NCBI GenBank assembly: GCA_040954595.2
Contig: CM082587.2
Location: 11,346,001 to 11,410,000, forward strand
Direction of reading: 5' to 3'
Length of the DNA stretch: 64,000 bases
DNA from: Balanoglossus misakiensis
Taxonomy: Eukaryota > Hemichordata
A model generated the notes under the pieces. That model was not told the origin of the DNA and searched no databases. It worked only from the letters and a program-made list of their open reading frames with translations. Positions 25,819 to 38,900 of this stretch are shown here, piece after piece. Every line of letters begins with the position of its first letter. Within the stretch, counting starts at the first letter, position 1. Both the position numbers and the translations under genes were made by a program.

Positions 25819-27514
25819 TCTGGTCAGCATCTGTTGATGCCCTCTTGAACTATCGACTAGCTTCAATCAGAAAGAACTTTTAAAAAGCATCATCTGAAAA
25901 TTAGTCCTGACACATATGCAACTGATGACAAATTTCCTCCAAATGTTTCCTACTAACCTTTGGAATGACAAATTCTGGCAGGTGTTTCTGCCATATTTCT
26001 GTGAAATACTCATATTTAATGTTGTCGTCCTTCTTGATACCCAAGTCTTCCTCAAACTCTTTCAGCATTCTTTTATGGAATAGTTTCTTTGAAGATGATG
26101 TTGGCAAATGTACCTAGATAAATGATAACATGTACAGTACAAACATAAGTTACAAACTCGTTGTTTATAAACACAAAATGTGTTCATGAGCAGAGGATGA
26201 TATCAAGGGCAAGTCCAGGACGCATCACCCTATGAATACAACATGACTTGACACATGAGGTGGTTCTCATGTTTTTGTAGTGAAGGGACTCGCACACAAA
26301 CAAACAGTACCGCAGATGTTGGTCCTAAACTGATCACAAAGGCCCTACAATTCTCAAATCACATCTAAATTGGTCAATTCAATCGGTTGATTATATCTGG
26401 TAAAGATTATTTCTGTATTCCATCTGTATTACACAGATCATTCACACTTTCAAAAAGATGTGACACACCTTGTTACTGGTGCAAAGTTTGTCAGACATGA
26501 GTTGAAGCTTTGAAACTTCAATTAAAATAAGGATTTGAAATAACCTACCTGAGTCTTATGAGGCATCCAATCACCGATTCGCTCAAATAAAAACCGCATC
26601 CACGACAAGGCTCTCTCAGTTTTGGCTGCTGACCTTTTCATATGTGTGTTGCCATGTACAATGTTCACCTTGCCGTCACGGAAAAGTCTGACACAATCTT
26701 CTTATCTTTTCTCACTAACATTATAGATTTCACGCCATGCTTGTTCACATGTTTTCTTACCAAGCACTTTGAGGTCCGTGACAATGGCCTTTCTTCTGTT
26801 CTTTGAGTAGGTGAATGAAGAAAACTGGCGGAGAGTGTCAATAATAAACTGTTTTTGTCTCGACTCATTGCCAAGGTCTTTAAACATCATCTCCTCTTCA
26901 CGCAGCTCGCTTGGTGAGAATGAGTGAAGGCATTTCGAGTCACAACAACGAATATTGTAAACAGTTGTATAATTGCGCAATGGCTGGGAAATTCGGCGAC
27001 TGCAACGACGATATCTTTTTCTTGGAGGCGACACGTCACTGTCTTTTTCCATCTTCTCGGCAACGACACCATCTGCAGAACTGTGCTCGCCAGGCTCATC
27101 ACTTGAGAATGCATGTGTTGCTATTGTTGTTGTTGTGTAACTGCTTGCAGTAGAAAGAGTGGCTGCGACCAAGGAGGCAGGACGGGAGCATTCAGGAATG
27201 CTGTCCGAGTTGACAATGTTTTGGTGACCTGGGCAAAAACTGGCTATGCTGGTACCAGTTCCGCAATCGCTCGTGGAACTCCAACAGTCTGTTCTGACGT
27301 CTGACTCTTCATCTGTACATTTTTCTTCGTTTTCAGCCAGCTGCTCCTGTTTATCATCTGCTCGTATCCCTCTGTGGCCTAGAAATTTCTCCTGCTCTGT
27401 AAATGTGCATTCCATGAAATGATCAACAGTTAGATTATCAGAATTATCCATATCAGGAAAAAAAGCAACACTTTTATTATGGAAAAGCACAAAAAATAAT
27501 TATCTAAGATTAGG

Positions 27515-27520
27515 TTTATA
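27515..27520 (-). promoter_or_regulatory. Candidate TATA box of gene A
   Basis: TATAAA on the minus strand, about 64 bp upstream of the ATG at 27451. The neighbourhood is A/T-rich, so this is weak evidence. The similar placement in front of gene B supports it slightly. Confidence 0.3.
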
Positions 27521-29273
27521 AAAAATAAAAACACAATCTCTGGTTAGGATTATAAAAAGTGTAAACAATGTATTAGTCCAAGCAAAATTAGGATAAAATA
27601 TTAATATTCAATTAATAACAGTTAGACTTAACTGATGTCAGTATATATAGTCACAGATTAAAAGTTAGTGATACCACTATTACATCAATATTAAGAAAAC
27701 ACAATAGAGAAGACTAAAACACTGACAGAGTAAATGACTTTTACAAAAGTATTGTGGGATGTTGAGGAAACAATATATGTATCTCAAAAATTTGTAGAAT
27801 TACAAACTGACAAACATAAAAATTGCACTGATTATAAATATAAAAGACGAGTCGGCCAAACGTTTAACCAAACCCTTTCCACTGGAAACTACAGGTCAGG
27901 AAATACACTGAAAGAAAGAAAAAATATAACATGACACTTTATCAGCTACTTTAAATAATTTGAGAGTAGTAAACAAGTTAGGCTATGAAACTATAATTTG
28001 AGAGTAGTAAACTTAGACTGAGAAATTATAAACTAGACTATTAGAACACAGAAACAAGCCCATGTTACAGATGCGCCACGCCCCCTTTCATAACACCTTC
28101 GTGCCAAAGTCTTAATCATTTTTGTTTCTGAATTGTGGAGACAATTTGAGAAAGTGCCAGCATAATTTGCATATGACTTTCATACACAACTACTACAAGT
28201 ACAAGTGATACTCATCCTGCTGTTTGTTATGCTAATAAGTGTCGCACACAAATAAAAAGAAAGTGCGAACCTGTGCTTTTAAAGTTCACATCCAAGCTTT
28301 CAAAAGAGGGACTTGGTGTTGTTTAACTTAGTTTTTCACGAGAAGGAAAGAACGAAAATGTTGACAAATCAGCAACTTTGCACAATTACAAAAAAAGTCA
28401 CAACAATTAGCAAGTTGGTTCGCATGGGGATTTGGAAGGGGGTGTGTTTCAGTTGGGAGTACAGTGAAAATTTTATCTGTATGATAGCTCATTTTTTTCA
28501 TGAAATATTTTTTTGCATCTTCATTAAAGAAGTAAAAAAAAATCCAAATCGGCCAACTACTTCTCCAGATATCCACATCTGCATACGCTAATTTTAATGG
28601 AATTTTGGTCAAAAACTGTCAATATTGCTCAAAATATCATATTACAGCTAATCTCATTGGCTATCATTTGAAACTACTTTCAAAGCTTAGTACCTATTGG
28701 CTCTCGTCCACGATTGTGTGCAGTCGGCCCAAGTGGAAGTTTCCCCGAGGGAGACAAAACACAGCATGCTATATATTACGTGAATAAAATTACTCAGCTT
28801 ATAGAAAATAACTTCAATGAGCTACTTTGCCAAGTTGTCAGAGCGAGAAATTGTCATTTTAGAACTACGGAATATTTTACTGTGTACGGCAGTTCGTGTA
28901 GCCGCCATATTGGATTCTGAACTCCCTACTTTCAGTCAAGTGTGAAAACTGGACGCTGAAAGTGAAAAGAGTTATTAGACAAGTGACTAAAAAGAAAAGA
29001 AAACAAAATCATCGACAAAATAACTGAATCCATCTTGTTCGGGTGTACTCTGATCTGGTCTCACTTACAGAAACATGGCAAATTCAGACATACACAAGAG
29101 TTAGAACTGGTTCGCCCGAGCGAAAGTAACAAACATTGTGTACACACTGAAAACTCAACTCACCTCCTTCACTGCAGTGCTCCGAAGTCTTTGGCCTTTA
29201 AAAAACTCTCAAAAACCTTCTAGAAAAACGATGACAGACGAACGACGACGATTAATACGATAGACAAGAACTA

Positions 29274-30083
29274 AGGCTGCATTCACAAACACCTCTGGAG
29301 GGGGGGGGGGCAGGAGAATTGAGGGGGGGATTTGAAAAAATTAAGGGTATGTAAGGGGGGGATTTGAAATAATTTAGGGACTGAAAGGGGGGGACTTGAA
29401 AACTTTAACGACTAAATATTTATTTTGAGTCCACAAAAATGCAGTTTCGCGCCCTTTATTTTACAAAATTTTCTAATGTGGGAGGGGGACACCCCCTCCC
29501 ACACCCACCCCCTCCATTCATCAACACCTTTCAATCATTGACTGGTTTATCTAGTGTCCCAGGTCAGGGGACTTGCCCCCACCCCATGATAACTTTGAGC
29601 GGCGACGGTTAAATTTGTCCTCCCCAACATACCGGTAGTTGGAGTTAATTTGCTTTTGCCGGGTTCATTAAAATGCAGCTTTGAGCTCTGTATTTTAGAA
29701 AATTTTCTTACGTGGGAGGGGGACACCCCCTCCCAAACCCACCCCCTTCAATTATCGGTTTACAATGTCTCCAAACACAGAATACAAATATATGTACTTA
29801 AAAAATAAAAACAATGTTCAGTTTTAATACCCACTGATGAGGGGAAATATCAGTTTCAAATTCTTTTCATGGGAGTGCTGTTTTTCTTTTTACAAGATAG
29901 ATAGGTGATGTGTTTTGCTCTGTGAAAGAAAATGGGGGGGGGGGATTTCAAAATTTTGGCAGTTCGGAAAGGGGGGATTTGAAAATATTGGCAGTTTGGA
30001 AGGGGGGCATGTGAAAATTAGCGGTAAAAAAAATTGAATTCTCCCGCCCCCCCCCCCTCCAGAGGTGTTTGTGAATGCAGCCT
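29274..30083. mobile_element. 810-bp non-autonomous element with ~46-bp inverted ends and G-runs
   Basis: The left end AGGCTGCATTCACAAACACC continues TCTGGAGGGGGGGGGG and reaches GAGAATT. The right end is its reverse complement with one or two differences. The interior has three G-run motifs (GGGGGGATTTGAAA) at each side and two copies of a GTGGGAGGGGGACACC palindromic block at about 29478 and 29711. There is no ORF and no clear target-site duplication. It may be a hAT- or other cut-and-paste-derived MITE, inserted in the 24.4 kb element's 5' region. Confidence 0.75.
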
Positions 30084-32876
30084 AAAAGTAGGTATGCAAG
30101 AAATATCTGTTAAATGCGATCGTAAACGATGGCGAGCGTGAGCGTTTGCGTAGCGATGTTGACGTATGAACGTGAACAGCCGGGAGTAACCTTCGCCTTC
30201 AGCAAAGACAGATTTCGCTTCCTTCCACCGGAAGCTGATTCGACCGTTCCAGATGTGTGTGTGTGTGTGGGGGGGGGGGGGGGGTAGGTGTAGCCAATCG
30301 GCAACCCAAATGTATATGTACGTCTCATTCTAAAGATCTAGTGAATAATATCACTTTCCTATGAGTAACGAACTAAATGAAACCATCAAACGAGTTAAAG
30401 AATGGACAAATAATTGTACAAATTTGTCATTTATACGTATAGGCACACTCGCTCCAAACACCTGAGATAACCATCATTGGTTTAGTCCTGGAGGTGCCTG
30501 TGAGGTTTAGTCTAGAAACACCTGGGACCGAGACTATATACAAACTGTTTATTTCGAGGGGTCCCGATTCACACCTCCAGTACATGATGAGGCCAGGGGG
30601 GTACCCTGGTCCCAATATTCACACCTATTCACACCATGCGCGTACCAGCTGGTTATGCGTGGTACTGGAGTGGTAAACTCCTGAGGGGGGTGGGGGTAGG
30701 CCTAAGTAAGAGTCTGTTTTTTGTACCGTACTTTCCCTATCGTGTATTCTGTATTCTAACATTTCATTTAAACTTCTTGCAGATCATTCCGTATTACAGT
30801 GTGGTATAAATAAAAGTGTCAAGCTCGAAAAACCCATTTCGCTGCTTTGTCTGCGGACAGTGCCGTTCATATCGAACCATTTCATCCCTCTGAAGCGAGT
30901 AGCTAAGCTGGGACTAAAACCAAAACTATTCCTACTGTCATCCCCGTAGCTTCCTACCAGAAATCTGGAGAAGCCAACGTTTCTGATTAATTGTCACCGG
31001 ATTAGTGTTGAAGTTTGGTAACCAATTCACAGGAGCCCAGGGGATAACTTCAAGATATGCAAATCTGAGTTTTCGAAAGTTAGGCTAGCAGCAAAAACAG
31101 GAAGTTTGACAGGCATACTTTGTCAAGCGACTTCCAGCATGATTGTCAACTATGGCTTCCATCAGGACCCGATCATCATGCTCCGTGGCATAGACTAATT
31201 TACCGGGCACAGAGCAATGAAACACCCCCAAATGTACAATTACTAAAACATGTTACTGTAGGAGTGAGAAAATAAGATAAAAATGGGTTTTCAGAAGTGT
31301 ACACTAGTACTTAACGGGCTAAGTGTGTACTTAACGGGATTAGTGTCATTTCGAGAAGTTATCAGTGTCGGGGATTAACAGCCCCGTGTTTGCTGTATAA
31401 CAAATCAATATTGTACTCTGTCAGTAATGGTGTCGTTTTTCCCCGATTCTCCCCCGATTTATGAACGTGCACAACGTTCTAGATTAAAATGGCTTGTTCT
31501 CAAGTCTCAAGTATTATACTACTTCATTAAAACATAACAACACAGTGAGTAAGTACTATTTATGATCGTTTTTATGCAAAAAATTGACAGTTGGCAATTC
31601 AAAAGTCTCATTGTTCGAAAACAAAAGTGAATAAGTGAATATCAAAATTCCATGGTAAGTTATTTTCTCCAATATATCCAGGTGTCGATCACCTGGAGGC
31701 ACTGTCTTTTTATTTACAATTCTTTGAGTAAACATACTGAAAATTGTGCATTTTCGCAAAACAGAAAGAGAACCGAAAATTAAGTAGGCCTATAAAGCTA
31801 ACAGAAAATATATATTGTGTCGGGGGAAAACATGAAATATAAGGAGAAATAAACGATTAAAAGCAAGTGTCATTAAACCTGGATCTCAATCTGAAATCAC
31901 ACCCGATTTTCACCCCATTTATTAAAGTTCACTCCCGAGTTACCCTGCGTACAGGTCTGTGTGTGTGCTCCCGGCGTTACACGGCCTCCACCACGGCCCT
32001 GCACGGCTCCATAGACAAAACTGGTGCGTCCGGGCCGCAGCTTTTCAGCCGAAATTCGATGTTTGCGGGGGGAAAATCCTTTCCCTGTCTACTTCTAACA
32101 CCTAAACAAGTCCAAATATGATGTGATTTACTTCTTATAACGTCCGAATCGCTCGCTTTCTAAAACCTTTGTGTTTAGGCCTACCCATGGAAATAAACTC
32201 GCTGTAGGCCTGGGCCTAAGCCTGTATGCAATATGTCTATCTCAACCGGTAACCGTGTAACGCCGGGAACACACAGACCTGTACGCAGAGCTAACTCCCA
32301 AGAAAAAAAGTTTTAGGGTGACCGGGAACACATTTATTTCTCATTCTCGCCAGCAAGAGCTGCCTTTGGCCTATTTTTCGCAACACGAACCTACGGAAAA
32401 CAAACTCCTTCTGTTGAAATAAAAAGAGTTTACTAAGTACTAGTATAGGCTTCGGCCGGCGTTCGGAGGGACGGTGAGGGCACGTAGCTGTTGCCACACT
32501 GTATAAAGAGACTTGTCTTTCTATGTTCGGGTTCACAATTACGGTCATACCCTATATGGTGCATCATGCAGTTGCATACATTTTGATTTACTGATTTCCC
32601 CGTTGAAGAGTGGAGGAGTGTTAATTACACCAGCAAATATTGTCCAACACATCTAAAACATTTATTTAATGTATAGGCCTATATCGATTATTAGTACTTT
32701 TGCAGTCACAAATACATGTACTCCCAGATCCTATGTACGTGTACAGGTGTGTGCCACGGCTGACACCATGACCTTTAAAATGCAAATATTCCCTGGGAGG
32801 TGAAATGTCAATGCGGATTGACTTAATTATGCAAAGCGTCGCCAGCCTCGTCGGCGACATGGGCTTCTTGTTGGTG

Positions 32877-32884
32877 TATATAAA
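32877..32884 (+). promoter_or_regulatory. Candidate TATA box of gene B
   Basis: TATATAAA lies 61 bp before the gene B ATG at 32945. Initiation about 30 bp downstream, near 32908, would fall just after an out-of-frame ATG at 32901. The transcript would then use 32945 as its first ATG. Confidence 0.45.
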
Positions 32885-32944
32885 CTTGAACTTGTACAGT
32901 ATGAATTCAGAACACGACGAGAGCTCAGTGATTGCCTGTCCAAA

Positions 32945-35900
32945 ATGCCTAGAGCGCGCCGTTGGTGGTTCGAACGGGAAAACGATGCCGTGTTTGTATA
33001 TTTCGACTACAAGGACAGTGGCCCCTCAAAACTTCATCCGAAAAAGAAAAGCACTCCATACAGCGCAGTAAGGACAGTTGTAGCCTATGATAGTGGTGCC
33101 CATGCCGAAAAAACGATGACTTTGTCAAGGTAAGTATTTAAGGTCTTATCTTGCTTCAGTTCCGGTCGTGATCCGTTTATTTAGCCAACTTCAAAAATGG
33201 GCGCCATTACAAATGCTTGTGGTATCCCTAGACTAGGCACAGTCGACTGGGAGTTGGATCGTATACACGGCGCAGTGTTTACGACCCAACTCCCAGGCGA
33301 CTGTGCTCCAGGCCACTGCGATGTAATATTTCTGGTCTCGTACTCTCAAATTCATTGAATCGTATGTGGCTATGCAATACTCGATCAACGATCGCGTTTC
33401 CCAAACCAGCGGCGTTGATCGTGTACACAAAGCTAATGAAAAGTATGGGTTTTGCATCATGACGTCATAGCCTTAGCCCTGCGTTGTGTAGGTATGTGAG
33501 TTCCCGGGCTTTGAAATGACTTTTAACCTGACGACGTGACGTCGTCGAACGTGTTTGGGACCCGAAAAAGGTACAACATTGGCGTAACATTGTCTTTGAA
33601 AATTGGAAACCAGAAAACACTAGGGCCTCGCGTAGTTCTCTACATACCCAGCTAAAGCAGGGGCGTTATACATGGGCCAATCAGTTTTTCAAATCAGTTC
33701 TAGCTTTTCTTGTGCACCTGACCACATTCAATAAACCACATTCAATAACATGCCACAGATTGAAAAAAAAAACTGACCAGTTTTGTATTGTTGGGAATCC
33801 ACTGTGCTGCTGACTATGCCATACATGTATGTTCATGTGAATTTCTTATTTGCCGTGGCCGGCCATTGGCTCAGTGAAAAGCTTAGTCTTGGTATTTCCC
33901 CTAGACCTTCTTTCTGGAGTGCCCAAAGGGAGAAAAAGAGGAGTCTGGGTAACCAAGACTATGATAAGGGTTCTTTTAAAAAATCGCAAAACATTATGGG
34001 GCAATCGGAGGGGTAAACTGGGAGGCATGTCACTGGAGCCATATTGTAGATGTTGCACCAAGAAACAACGCTATTTTCAATCTTTCTCCCACAGAACCAT
34101 CATTCAGAGTTCAGATTAAGTTTATAATCATATCGTAATGCTGTGGGATTTTCAAGATGGATTTGCCCATATGTCATAACAGCATCGCTCAAACCCTAAG
34201 GCAACTGCAGCAACATCTTTGCAAGCAAAACATGTTTATTTTGGTGCATAGACTACCAGACCACTCAAGCTAAGCTGTGTAGATTTATGTTGGTGCTGTG
34301 CATGATGTAGTAACTTTTGAAACTATAGTTCACTAACAAACTGTTATTTCTCATACTAGATTGTATTCAGTCTTCCAGTTGAAAATCCCTTCAAGCTCTC
34401 TCGTTCATCGTTCACCTGGAACAAGAGTGAATTTTCTCGGAAATTACGAGATTATCAGACTCCAGTTGACTTCGCAGAAGAGTTCAATAGGCTGCTGGAA
34501 TTGGAAAAAAATCAAGATGGGGAGACAAGTTCATCACCGTGCAGTACTATGTCTGTGTCAAGTGTGGAATTGTCTGATGAAGATGACATGGATGAAGAGG
34601 AAGATTGCCCAAGTGTAGAGGAAAATAACCCTAGTTCAGAACCAAATACCGCAGGGTAAGTGTTGAGGCTCACAAATATATTGTCAGTTTAAAGTAACCA
34701 AACCTACCCTATAGGGATAAACTGTGTTTACGCCATCTTGGAAATTTGCAGTGCATTATGGGTCAATTGAGTTCCGGTTTGGGGGGAGTAGCGTCTACAA
34801 CCTATCCAATTTTTCAGCGGTTTAGTCAAATTTTCTTCATGTAACTACAACTACTAACGTTACTTGAAGAAAATCTGACAAAATCGCTGGAAAATTGGAT
34901 AGGTTGTAGACGCTACTCCCCCCCAACCGGAACTCAATTGACCCATAATGCACTGCAAATTTCCAAGATGGCGTAAACACAGTTTATCCCTATAAACATT
35001 TTTTGAACGACTTGAAATTCCTGTGAGAGTCCAACATGATTTTTGGCTTTAACATTTTCTACAGGTAAATTTCTAGCAGAACACAGCAGATAAATATCTG
35101 GCAATGGACATGTCATGAAAGATGCAAAATGTGTCATGTTTTCTTTCTAGATTAAAACCATGAGTTCATTTCATCTTTGAAATTGCAACATAATCAGGGA
35201 CATATTGCTTGATAAGTCTCTCACTAGACTTTTATGACAATGATGAACTCAAAATGTGTTTAAGAATGATGCATGATGTCTGAGATGCGTGAAACTACGT
35301 TTCTTTCCTACTTATCTAAAAATTTGCTTCTTCACAAAAAGAAGTAATTCTGTGTATTTTTTCTTTTATCCAGAACTCAAACTCCAAGGAAAAAAAAATC
35401 AAGGAAGAGGAAAAGGCTGTGTGATCAAGCCAGAGCACTGGCCATACCATCTCTACAAAAGCGAAAGAAAATACACGAAAAGGTTGCTGAAATTGACAAA
35501 GAAACCGAAGCGATGAAGAAAAGTATCAGAAGTTGTCATATTGGTATGTAAACGTGAATCAAGCTTAGACACTAGAAGTGGCAGCTTGTATCTTTCTAGA
35601 AAGACTTGTTTTATACGGTGGTAACTAAATTCAGCTAGAAAGTCCCATATTGTAATACGTGCACGGCTGAAGCAATATTGTGTGCATTTTAGCAATAAAC
35701 TTGTAACAGTAACTTACAGTAACAATATCAATACAGAAAAAGATTTTCTGTTTTTATGAGTAATCTTTGTGAATATAATTGACAATGGTATTTGATATTT
35801 CACCATTTCATAGGAACATATCTTATAAGCATCAAATCAATGGAAGTTGGAAAACAAATCCGTGAAGTAAATGAAGATTGGGTAAGGCACCTTCAGGAGT

Positions 35901-38900
35901 ATATGGAGGAGTTCTACAACGAAGCATATCAGCCACTTGCTGTCGTTTTGAAGGGAGAAACCAAGCTAAACTTCAGAGACAGCAATGTAAGTGCAAAAAA
36001 TGTATATTACTGTAATACAATTTATTTCTTATTTCTAAGGCTAACAAGGACAGTGGTTTTATTGTTCATTTGCATGATCAGTCTGATTTATTTGGACAGG
36101 TTTATATGTTATGCCATAATATTCTTTGCTCCTATTTGGGATATGTATGGCAAGCTAAGTTCCTATTGGCTGGAAAATGTACATTTGCGTACATGTATAT
36201 GACATAATAGTTTCCTCTACAAATATTTTGGAAACAATGGATGGATCATCTTTTATTATTTTTCTAGTTGCACACTGGATTGAGATTTTGTTTGACACTA
36301 CCATCATATTAGCTGAAACAAACATGAGAGTGATCAGTATAAATCTTGAAAACTGCTGGTTGGATTGATTTGAAAATTAGATTCATAACCCATGTTAATT
36401 TTAATGTATATATTAATTGCAAATTTTAGGTCAATGGTTACACTTACGAAGTGATTGGAGACCAACACTCGTATCTTGCTGTAAAGAATCTGGCTGAAAA
36501 ATACCCCGATAGGGAAGAGCTGCAGTCCAGATATGCTGTGGTGTATGCTGACTTGAATGAGGAGCAGAGACTGTGGTTAGGCAACCAACACAACATCACA
36601 ATGCAACAGCACAGCAAGATGAGCTTTAAAGATAAGGTAATGTGTGTGATGTGAATGAGTGTTATAATGATCATGACAATTACAAATCAAATCCTAATTC
36701 AACACAGATAAGACAATGTTGGGAAATAAAGTTTTAGGAATTGTAAGAAACATTACATTGCAGTGTTATTGGCTTCTGTCCTAGTCACTATTGTCCTGAA
36801 TTTAACAACAAGATTGTACTCTGAAACACATCTTTTAGCTGGTATGCTTTTTAGCTACTTCATATCTGCACCCCCCCAACAAAAAAAAAACTCTTAAAAA
36901 AAGTTGAAACAACACTGACAGAAGTTGAATGATGGAGAAAATTCATATAGCTTTAGTTTTTTATTTATGCACAAATATGATTTTTTGTGAGATCACTGAT
37001 GTTCCATCGGCTGACATGTTCACAATATCAAAAATGATTATCATTGGAGCTTGTTTGTTTTAACACAAAAAACTGGTATTCTTCTGCATTTCATCTCACT
37101 TTGCATTCAGGAGCAATTAATTGCTGGGATACTAATTAATATGAAATGTTAGTACACACAGTATTGACTAATAATGGCTGTAATCTATTCTTGTGTTTGT
37201 AGGTCAAAGTGTGTAGAGAACTCTATGAAAGAACAAGAAATGAGGACGACAAAGCGAATTGGGAAAAATCGTGTGCTTTGATTTTGAAAGAGGCAAGTAC
37301 ATGTATTTATATTTGTGCAGCTTTACCATGTTTTCAGTGGTTTTTAATATTTCTTATATTGATTGTAGTCAGACCCGATGTTGTCCTGAAGGAAAATTAC
37401 TCCATAGATATCTTATGTCTCTAATTCCTTCCAGCTTTCAATGCTTTTTTACCATGTACAAAAACTCTCCTGATTGATGTCCCAATATGATTTAGAAAAT
37501 ATTATGAATGACATTGTGTATATAGAGCTTTAGCTTTCTATGAAAATCAATTTGACAAGGTATAGTATTTGACAATAACAGACGAAACAACCAATACATA
37601 AACACCTCACACAAATTGGCAAATATTCCTCAATGATTTTTTTTTTTGGATTCCACTGATTTATAGTTACTTATAAATATGTGTGAAATCGGTCTAAGTA
37701 GTATGATTTTATGACTATACTTGTATGAAAACAATTTTGTAATCATTTTTTTTTTCATTTTACAGAGAGTCAACAGTGCCATGATGCAAACTATTTATGG
37801 GATTTCATCCATGGTTGAAAACTTTGAGCTGATGATGTCTGTTATAGAGATGTATGAAGATGGGGCAACCAAAGACCAGAAGTTAAAAGGAGAAGAGTAT
37901 AAGAATCGACCTGTTCTACCCTACAGCAAACTCCAAGACTTTTTCTGTATAGACACTGAGGATCAGCGCCTGCTGTTGGAAAATGTAATTGACAGCACTA
38001 TGTCATATGCTGAAATGTGTAAGGAGGCATCGACTCTGAAAAAGTTAGACATTATACAGAGGAGCTTTTGTCAACAGACAAACTGTTTGGATGGTGGGTG
38101 GAAAGAAGCGACTGAACGATTTCCGAAAGAAGCAAAACGTGAGAGACTGGAGGAATTTACCAAGCTGTCCTTCTCCAGAGGAATTCCAGACGGATTTGTC
38201 AACTACTGTCAGCGGTTGCTTCTGTTGGAGAAGTACAAAGATAACACGAAAAAGGCTGCAGCATATTCCCAAAATGGGACATATGCTTTTACGATCTCAG
38301 AGGCTGTCCAAAATTTAAATACAGTTCTCCTAAAGGAACACTGCCCAGGGTTTTCTGGCATTGACTTAACATTGATTGATATGCCTAAGGTAAGTTATTT
38401 TTATTTCAAAATTCTACTCTTGTCACATACATGTTTGCAACCAATTAGCCGTTTCCGTGACCTCTTCATGACCTTACACCCGTGTACTTCCACTGGTATG
38501 AATCCATCAATTTGATTAAAAGCTCATTAAAAACTATATAACTGTGATTGTATTCACTGATATCTGAATATCACTCAGTCTACAACTTGTGTTCATGGTT
38601 AATAACAAAAATGATATGGGACCGGCATTAACTGCGCTGTATGAACAACAGCTATTTCTATCTTGTTGAAACTGCCAGTGTCATTCTTGTCAACACTGAC
38701 TGTATATACAGTTATCATTGTGAGTACAACTACACAATGACAGTTTTATTAATGACACTCAACGTATTTTTTCTTGTAGGAATGGTCTGTTGATGATATC
38801 AACCGATTGGTCGTCATGATAAAAGCTGTCAACTGTGATTCACAAAAGAAGATGTATAATATTGCAATAATTTGTGATGTTATGCAGATCAGTGACGTTC

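Larger units (their letters stand above)
18035..27451 (-). pseudogene. Gene A: DUF7869-like putative DDE transposase, 10 exons, inactivated
   Basis: Exons in order: 27451-26549, 26113-25958, 25579-25458, 25132-24963, 24757-24519, 23643-23538, 22714-22660 continuing at 20250-20043 across a LINE, 19765-19595, 19229-19089, 18469-18035. All junctions fit GT-AG and all phases agree, giving about 901 codons. The N-terminus is acidic and Ser/Thr-rich, with a basic PPRKRYRRC patch (about 142-150) and an RCCDSKC cluster. Next come a KCSIC knuckle (about 359-363) and the core motifs DGMDQ (about 420), MDNCYRENKN (about 504) and GHTHEDID (about 539-546), which could form a D-D-E/D triad. Near 815-840 is a GKVV...LHWYSGSW Tudor/chromo-like stretch. 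The motif order is what I know from DUF7869-type proteins of animal mobile elements; the catalytic role is inferred. Lesions: TAA at 26702-26704 (codon ~250), TAG at 19595-19597 (end of exon 8, probably a former CAG), and the LINE in exon 7. The start is the first ATG in frame; a GTG-opened extension to 27490 is less likely. Confidence 0.82.
27452..32944. promoter_or_regulatory. Shared 5' region between divergent genes A and B
   Basis: About 5.5 kb with no supported coding sequence separates the two start codons. It should hold the promoters of both transposon genes. A fold-back element occupies 29274-30083. A (GT)n run followed by about 16 G lies at 30253-30284. From 27452 to 29273 and from 30084 to 32870 I see only anonymous sequence with short ORFs lacking codon or domain support. 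Two short copies of TTTGAGAGTAGTAAAC lie near 27959 and 27997. Confidence 0.55.

Noticed and set aside
26887-27304. Plus- and minus-strand ORFs of 60-80 codons over gene A exon 1
   Set aside because: Shadows of the supported exon in other frames.
32805-33071. 88-codon ORF overlapping gene B exon 1, with a CPKC motif
   Set aside because: It stops at 33071 and its frame does not join exon 2. The frame starting at ATG 32945 does, using the donor at 33068.
33121-33140. AAG|GTAAGT at 33129 as the gene B exon 1 donor
   Set aside because: A stronger consensus, but it leaves exon 2 out of phase. GCA|GTAAGG at 33067 keeps the whole protein open.
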